In this document: positions 5,574 to 8,950 of the stretch, piece after piece
Layout of the letters: each line of letters opens with the position of its first letter
Position numbering within the stretch: position 1 is the stretch's first letter
NCBI GenBank assembly: GCA_021805485.1
Contig: JAJZFF010000496.1
Coordinates: forward strand, 1-8,950
DNA length: 8,950 bases
Reading direction: 5' to 3'
Origin: Pseudomonadota bacterium
GTDB lineage: Bacteria > Pseudomonadota > Alphaproteobacteria > Acetobacterales > Acetobacteraceae
The notes under the pieces: model-generated
What the model was told of the DNA's origin: nothing
The model's database searches: none
The model's input: the letters and a program-made list of their open reading frames with translations, nothing else
Program-made: the position numbers and the translations under genes

Positions 5574-6224
5574 TCAGGCGGCGTCCAGATCCTTCATCGT
5601 CTGCACGACGCGGGTGACCATGCCGTAGGCGATCGCTTCCTCGGCGCCCATCCAGTAGTTGCGGTCGGTGTCCTTTTCGACGCGGGCATAGTCCTGCCCG
5701 GTCTCGCGGGCGATGATGCGGTTGATCCGCTCGCGCATCTTGATGATCTCGCGGGCCTCGATGTCGATATCGGTGGCCGGGCCGCGCACGCCGCCCATCG
5801 GCTGGTGCAGCAGGAAGCGGGTGTTGGGCAGGCAGAAGCGGCGATCCTTGTGGCCGGCGAGGTAGATCAGCGCGCCGGCGCTGGCGACCCAGCCGGTGCC
5901 GATCATCCGCACCGGCGCGGTGGCGTCGACGAAGCGGATCACGTCGTGGATCGTGTCGCCGCTCTCGACATGGCCGCCCGGCGAGTTGACGAACACGTCG
6001 ATCGGCTCGTCGCTCGCGCCGGCGAGGGCGAGGAGCTGGCCGGTGACGGCGCGGGCGATGCGGTCGTGGATCTCGCCGAAGATCAGCACCTTGCGCTGCT
6101 TGAACAGACGGTTTTCGAGTTCGGGCCCGACCTTGCCGGCCTTGGCGGCCTCGGGCGCCTCCTTCTCGGGGGCGTCCTCGTCATCGGCGCGGGGGGCGAG
6201 CCTGTTGCTCATGTCGCTTGTCAT
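5574..6224 (-). CDS. clpP: ClpP-family protease subunit with Ser-His-Asn triad
   Basis: A 216-residue Clp protease proteolytic subunit homologue, cytoplasmic, expected to form ring assemblies fed by a ClpX/ClpA-type ATPase. Core motifs: FVNSPGGHVESGD (78-90, oxyanion strand region), GWVASAGALIYLAG (111-124, nucleophile Ser115), FCLPNTRFLLHQPMGG (130-145, His140) and KDTDRNYWMGAEEAIAYG (184-201). Ser-to-His (25) and His-to-third-residue (49) spacings equal those of E. coli ClpP, which puts Asn189 where Asp is expected. Residues 8-33 are charged and Ala/Pro-rich, in place of the hydrophobic LVP-type segment that forms the axial loops of standard ClpP. The ATG at 6224 has GAGGAG 5 nt upstream. 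It stands alone, without clpX, and is probably a second, accessory ClpP. Family membership is certain; activity is not. Confidence 0.92.
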   Translation of the reverse strand: MTSDMSNRLAPRADDEDAPEKEAPEAAKAGKVGPELENRLFKQRKVLIFGEIHDRIARAVTGQLLALAGASDEPIDVFVNSPGGHVESGDTIHDVIRFVDATAPVRMIGTGWVASAGALIYLAGHKDRRFCLPNTRFLLHQPMGGVRGPATDIDIEAREIIKMRERINRIIARETGQDYARVEKDTDRNYWMGAEEAIAYGMVTRVVQTMKDLDAA

Positions 6225-6250
6225 GCCTACTCCTCAGAACCAGTCGCACT

Positions 6251-6279
6251 ATTGTGGGGTATGCGGGTCCCCCTGTCGA
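6251..6279 (-). promoter_or_regulatory. Candidate sigma-70 promoter of clpP
   Basis: On the minus strand TCGACA (6279-6274, 5/6 to TTGACA) is followed after exactly 17 nt by CACAAT (6256-6251, 4/6 to TATAAT). Transcription would start near 6244 and give a leader of about 20 nt that contains the GAGGAG ribosome binding site. Found by eye against the consensus only. Confidence 0.4.
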
Positions 6280-6336
6280 GACGATCGGGCGCGCATGGGT
6301 GCCGTCTTGACAGCGCGGCCCGCGCATGGTGCGAGA

Positions 6337-6368
6337 TTGCGGGACCGTTATCACATCTGTGGCATAAT
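6337..6368 (+). promoter_or_regulatory. Weak candidate promoter for the pnt operon
   Basis: CATAAT (6363-6368) is a 5/6 match to a -10 box, about 85 nt before the pntAA start. The nearest -35-like sequence, TTGCGG (6337-6342), is 20 nt away, longer than the usual 16-18, so the pair is poor. The surrounding 6341-6405 stretch is notably less GC-rich than its neighbours, which suits a promoter region. Confidence 0.25.
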
Positions 6369-6414
6369 TGCTGCTTTGAATGGTGCGGTGCGACACAATA
6401 TTTCGGACGCCGGG

Positions 6415-6431
6415 GCGCACGATCGTTGCGC
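6415..6431 (+). repeat. Dyad GCGC-ACGATCGT-T-GCGC in the pntAA leader
   Basis: The palindrome ACGATCGT (6419-6426) is flanked by GCGC on both sides, with one extra T on the right. It ends 11 nt before the AAGGG ribosome binding site (6443-6447). It could be a protein-binding site or a small leader hairpin near the start of translation; there is no further evidence for either. Confidence 0.3.
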
Positions 6432-6453
6432 GGTGTTGAACGAAGGGATGGAT

Positions 6454-7596
6454 ATGATGCGTCTTGCGGTGTTGAAAGAGCGTCTGCCGGGCGAGACCCG
6501 CGTCGCCGCGGTGCCGGATTCGATCAAGAAGCTGAAGGCCCTCGGGCTCGACGTGGTGATCGAGGCGGGGGCCGGCGAGCGGGCCTCGGTCTCCGACGCG
6601 GCGCTGCGCGAGGCCGGCGCGGAGATCGCGCCGGATGCGGCCTCGGCACTGAAGGGGGCCGGCATCGTGTTCACGGTGCAGCCGCCCGGGGACGAGATTC
6701 TGGCGCAGATCGAGCGCGGCGCGCTGCTGGTCGGCACGCTCGGCGCGATGGGCAATCAGGAGCGGGTGCAGGCCTATGCGAAGGCCGGGATCGATGCCTG
6801 CTCGATGGAGCTGCTGCCGCGCATCACCCGCGCGCAGTCGATGGACGTGCTGTCGAGCCAGGCGAATCTCGCCGGCTATCGCGCCGTGATCGAGGCGGCG
6901 GAGGCGTTTCCGCGCGGCTTCGCGATGATGATGACGGCGGCCGGCACCGTGCCGCCGGCGCGCGTGTTCGTGGTCGGCGCCGGGGTTGCCGGGTTGCAGG
7001 CGATCGCCACCGCCCGCCGGCTCGGCGCCATCGTCTCGGCGACCGACGTGCGGCCGGCGGCGAAGGAGGAGATCAAGTCGCTCGGCGCGACCTTCGTCGG
7101 CGTCGAGGACGAGGAGAGCAAGGCGCAGACCGGCGCCTACGCGAAGGAGATGAGTGCGGAGTTCCGCGCCAAGCAGGCGGCGCTGATCGCCGAGACGGTG
7201 GCGAAGAACGACATCGTCATCTGCACCGCGCTGGTGATGGGGCGCAAGGCGCCGACCATCGTCACCGCCGACGCGGTGGCGAAGATGCGGATGGGCAGCG
7301 TGATCGTCGATATCGCGGCGGATGCCGGCGGCAACTGCGAGGCGACGGTGCCGGGCGAGCGGATCGTGACGGAGAACGGCGTGATCGTGCTCGGGCACAG
7401 GAACTGGCCGTCGCGCATCGGCGTCGCCGCCAGCACGCTCTATGCGCGCAACCTCTCGACCTTCCTCACCGGGTTCTGGGACAAGGAGGCCGGGCGGCCG
7501 AAACTGCCCGCCGACGACGATATCGTGAAGGGCGTCCTGCTCACGCGGGATGGCGCCGTCGTTCATCCGAACTTCCAGCCGCAAGCAGCTGCCTAG
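6454..7596 (+). CDS. pntAA: NAD(P) transhydrogenase alpha subunit part 1 (NAD(H)-binding domain I)
   Basis: A 380-residue soluble domain I of proton-translocating transhydrogenase, which passes hydride from NADH to NADP+ at the inner membrane using the proton gradient. Seen: N-terminal [39 protein letters not shown] (121-142), where Arg123, Gln128, Asp131 and Ser134 match the invariant Arg127/Gln132/Asp135/Ser138 set of the Rhodospirillum rubrum protein; the Rossmann fingerprint [13 protein letters not shown] (173-185) ending in TDVR (197-200, Asp198 fits NAD binding); and GHRNWPSRI. The protein ends before any membrane segment, as in species with a split alpha subunit. Start choice: ATGs occur at 6448, 6454 and 6457; AAGGG (6443-6447) is 6 nt before 6454, so that one is preferred, with 6457 nearly as good. 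The start of pntAB follows 10 nt after the stop. Confidence 0.95.
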   Translation: MMRLAVLKERLPGETRVAAVPDSIKKLKALGLDVVIEAGAGERASVSDAALREAGAEIAPDAASALKGAGIVFTVQPPGDEILAQIERGALLVGTLGAMGNQERVQAYAKAGIDACSMELLPRITRAQSMDVLSSQANLAGYRAVIEAAEAFPRGFAMMMTAAGTVPPARVFVVGAGVAGLQAIATARRLGAIVSATDVRPAAKEEIKSLGATFVGVEDEESKAQTGAYAKEMSAEFRAKQAALIAETVAKNDIVICTALVMGRKAPTIVTADAVAKMRMGSVIVDIAADAGGNCEATVPGERIVTENGVIVLGHRNWPSRIGVAASTLYARNLSTFLTGFWDKEAGRPKLPADDDIVKGVLLTRDGAVVHPNFQPQAAA

Positions 7597-7606
7597 GAGC
7601 CACATC

Positions 7607-8002
7607 ATGACCCCTGCACAACTCGCGGACCAGGCCGACGCGCTCGCGCACAAGGCCACCGTGCTGGCGCAGAACGCCGCCGGCTTCGCCGCCCAGGCGG
7701 CGGCGCACGCGCCGCACGGCGCCCCGCTGATCGACCTGTTCGCCATTTTCGTGATGGCGGTGTTCGTCGGCTATTACGTGATCTGGAGCGTCACCCCGGC
7801 GCTGCACTCGCCGCTGCTGGCGGTGACCAACGCCATCTCGTCGGTGATCATCGTCGGCGCGATGCTCGCGACCGGGCTGAAGGGCGGCTATGCCGCGCAC
7901 GCCTTCGGCTTCATCGCGGTGCTGCTGGCCAGCGTGAACATCGTGGGCGGCTTCCTCGTGACCCAGCGCATGCTGGCCATGTTCAAGAAAAAAGCGAAGT
8001 AA
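7607..8002 (+). CDS. pntAB: NAD(P) transhydrogenase alpha subunit part 2 (membrane domain)
   Basis: A 131-residue inner-membrane protein supplying the alpha-side helices of the proton channel (domain II). The N-terminal 40 residues are Ala/His-rich and probably cytoplasmic; three hydrophobic segments follow: [20 protein letters not shown] (about 44-63), [19 protein letters not shown] (about 72-90) and [20 protein letters not shown] (about 100-119), with the characteristic [21 protein letters not shown] motif present here as [17 protein letters not shown]. The tail FKKKAK is basic. The ATG at 7607 is chosen for its AGGAG (7595-7599) at 7-nt spacing; this ribosome binding site overlaps the pntAA TAG stop, so the genes are tightly coupled. 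An in-frame ATG at 7550 lies inside pntAA and is rejected. Confidence 0.95.
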   Translation: MTPAQLADQADALAHKATVLAQNAAGFAAQAAAHAPHGAPLIDLFAIFVMAVFVGYYVIWSVTPALHSPLLAVTNAISSVIIVGAMLATGLKGGYAAHAFGFIAVLLASVNIVGGFLVTQRMLAMFKKKAK

Positions 8003-8015
8003 GGGCGGCGCGACA

Positions 8016-8950
8016 ATGAATTACGCATCCGATCCGGGGATCACGCTCGCCTATCTGGTGGCGGCCGTCCTGTTCATCCTGGCCCTGCGCGGGCTTTCGC
8101 ATCCCGAGACCGCGCGGCGCGGCAACCTGCTCGGCATGGCCGGCATGGCGATCGCCGCGCTGGCGACGCTGGCGCATCCGGCGATGCTGCTCTCGGGCGT
8201 GGGGCTCATCGTGCTCGGCGTCGTCATCGGCGGCGCGATCGGCGCGGTGGTGGCGCGGCGGGTCAACATGACCGCGCTGCCGCAGCTCGTCGCCGCGTTC
8301 CACTCGCTGGTGGGGCTTGCCGCGGTGTTCGTCGCCGCCTCGGCGCTGAACGCGCCGCAGAGCTTCGGCATCGGCACGCCGGGGCACCTGCATCTCGAAA
8401 GCCTCATCGAGATGTCGCTCGGCCTGTCGATCGGCGCCATCACCTTCACCGGCGCGGTCATCGCCTTCGCCAAGCTGCAGGCGCTGATGAGCGGCGCGCC
8501 GATCAACTTCCCCGGCCAGCACAAGCTCAATCTCGGCCTCGGCATCCTGCTCGTGGTGCTGATCATCGCCTTCGTCGCCTCGGGCGGCTCGCAGGTGCTG
8601 TTCTGGATCATCGCGGCCCTCGCGCTCGCGCTTGGCGTGCTGCTGATCATCCCGATCGGCGGTGCGGACATGCCGGTGGTGATCTCGATGCTGAACTCCT
8701 ATTCCGGCTGGGCGGCGGCGGGCATCGGCTTCACCATCAGCAATATCGCGCTGATCGTGACCGGCGCGCTGGTCGGCTCGTCGGGTGCGATTCTCTCCTA
8801 CATCATGTGCAAGGGGATGAACCGCTCGATCCTCAACGTGCTGCTCGGCGGCTTCGGCACCGATGCCGCCGCCGCGGCCGGCCCCGCGGGGGCCGCCGGC
8901 GACAAGGCGGTGAAGATCGGCTCGGCCGAGGATGCGAGCTTCATCATGAG
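8016..8950 (+). CDS. pntB: NAD(P) transhydrogenase beta subunit, 3'-truncated by window edge
   Basis: The frame runs from ATG 8016 to the window end without a stop, giving 311 full codons; the family is about 460-480 residues, so the C-terminal NADP(H)-binding domain III is mostly outside. What is visible is the membrane domain: about nine hydrophobic segments, ARRVNMTALPQLVAAFHSLVG (80-100) with His96 matching the proton-pathway His91 of E. coli PntB, IGAITFTGAVIAFAKL, IPIGGADMPVVISMLNSYSG, and ALVGSSGAILSYIMCKGMNRS, all strongly conserved. After GGFGTD comes an Ala/Gly-rich linker leading into domain III. It starts 13 nt after pntAB, with AAGGG (8001-8005) as a likely ribosome binding site. 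With pntAA and pntAB it completes the three-gene transhydrogenase operon. Confidence 0.95.
   Translation, partial: MNYASDPGITLAYLVAAVLFILALRGLSHPETARRGNLLGMAGMAIAALATLAHPAMLLSGVGLIVLGVVIGGAIGAVVARRVNMTALPQLVAAFHSLVGLAAVFVAASALNAPQSFGIGTPGHLHLESLIEMSLGLSIGAITFTGAVIAFAKLQALMSGAPINFPGQHKLNLGLGILLVVLIIAFVASGGSQVLFWIIAALALALGVLLIIPIGGADMPVVISMLNSYSGWAAAGIGFTISNIALIVTGALVGSSGAILSYIMCKGMNRSILNVLLGGFGTDAAAAAGPAGAAGDKAVKIGSAEDASFIM

Noticed and set aside
6307..6312. Perfect TTGACA -35 box upstream of pntAA
   Set aside because: No acceptable -10 sequence lies 16-19 nt downstream (bases 6329-6337 are GC-rich), so it is not called as a promoter.
5896..6453. Upstream extension of pntAA to an ATG at 5896
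   Set aside because: The extension is antisense to clpP and has no transhydrogenase similarity; the protein family begins at MRLAVLKE, and AAGGG sits just before the ATGs at 6454/6457.
5805..7610. A 601-codon plus-strand frame spanning clpP antisense and pntAA
   Set aside because: Low-complexity Arg/Gly-rich sequence in the wrong frame relative to pntAA; a shadow of clpP and pntAA.
6181..7746. A 521-codon minus-strand frame opposite pntAA
   Set aside because: Antisense of a conserved gene, with His/Arg-rich composition and no motif; a shadow frame.

Overview
This is a GC-rich stretch of bacterial chromosome with tightly packed genes and strong G/C third-position bias. An alphaproteobacterium fits best: a cytochrome c oxidase subunit III-SURF1 run, a proton-translocating transhydrogenase whose alpha subunit is split into pntAA and pntAB, and a second-type ClpP. 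Rhodospirillales/Acetobacteraceae is my guess for the order or family, from overall character only. No mobile element, tRNA, rRNA or CRISPR array is visible, and no gene-free stretch exceeds 300 bases.

Layout. (1) Bases 2-2916, plus strand: the 3' part of cytochrome c oxidase subunit III, then the SURF1 oxidase-assembly factor after 3 nt, then an M32 metallocarboxypeptidase that starts inside the SURF1 stop codon (GTGA overlap). This looks like the tail of a cox operon with a peptidase translationally coupled to it. (2) Bases 2937-3836, minus strand, convergent with the peptidase: a GntR/FCD regulator that appears to carry two winged-helix DNA-binding domains in tandem. (3) Bases 3910-4455, minus strand: an exported MxaD-like SRPBCC protein with a TTG start and a perfect AGGAGG ribosome binding site. 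It diverges from a LysR-type regulator (4615-5529, plus strand) across a 159-bp gap with two related CTATG/CATAG dyads two helical turns apart, a likely operator pair. The 3' end of the lysR gene is tandemly duplicated (23-bp period). (4) Bases 5574-6224, minus strand: a ClpP-family subunit with Ser and His in place but Asn where the catalytic Asp is expected, and a charged N-terminus instead of the usual hydrophobic one. (5) Bases 6454 to the window end, plus strand: pntAA-pntAB-pntB, the three-gene proton-translocating NAD(P) transhydrogenase operon; pntB is cut by the window edge.

Together, blocks 1 and 5 are energy-metabolism genes of the inner membrane (terminal oxidase; proton-driven NADPH formation). 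The middle holds two regulators, a periplasmic protein and a protease subunit with no obvious shared pathway. Most of the window is housekeeping. The points worth a second look are the double-DNA-binding GntR protein, the Ser-His-Asn ClpP, the SURF1 that lacks a usually conserved histidine, and the LysR/SRPBCC divergent pair with its operator-like dyads.
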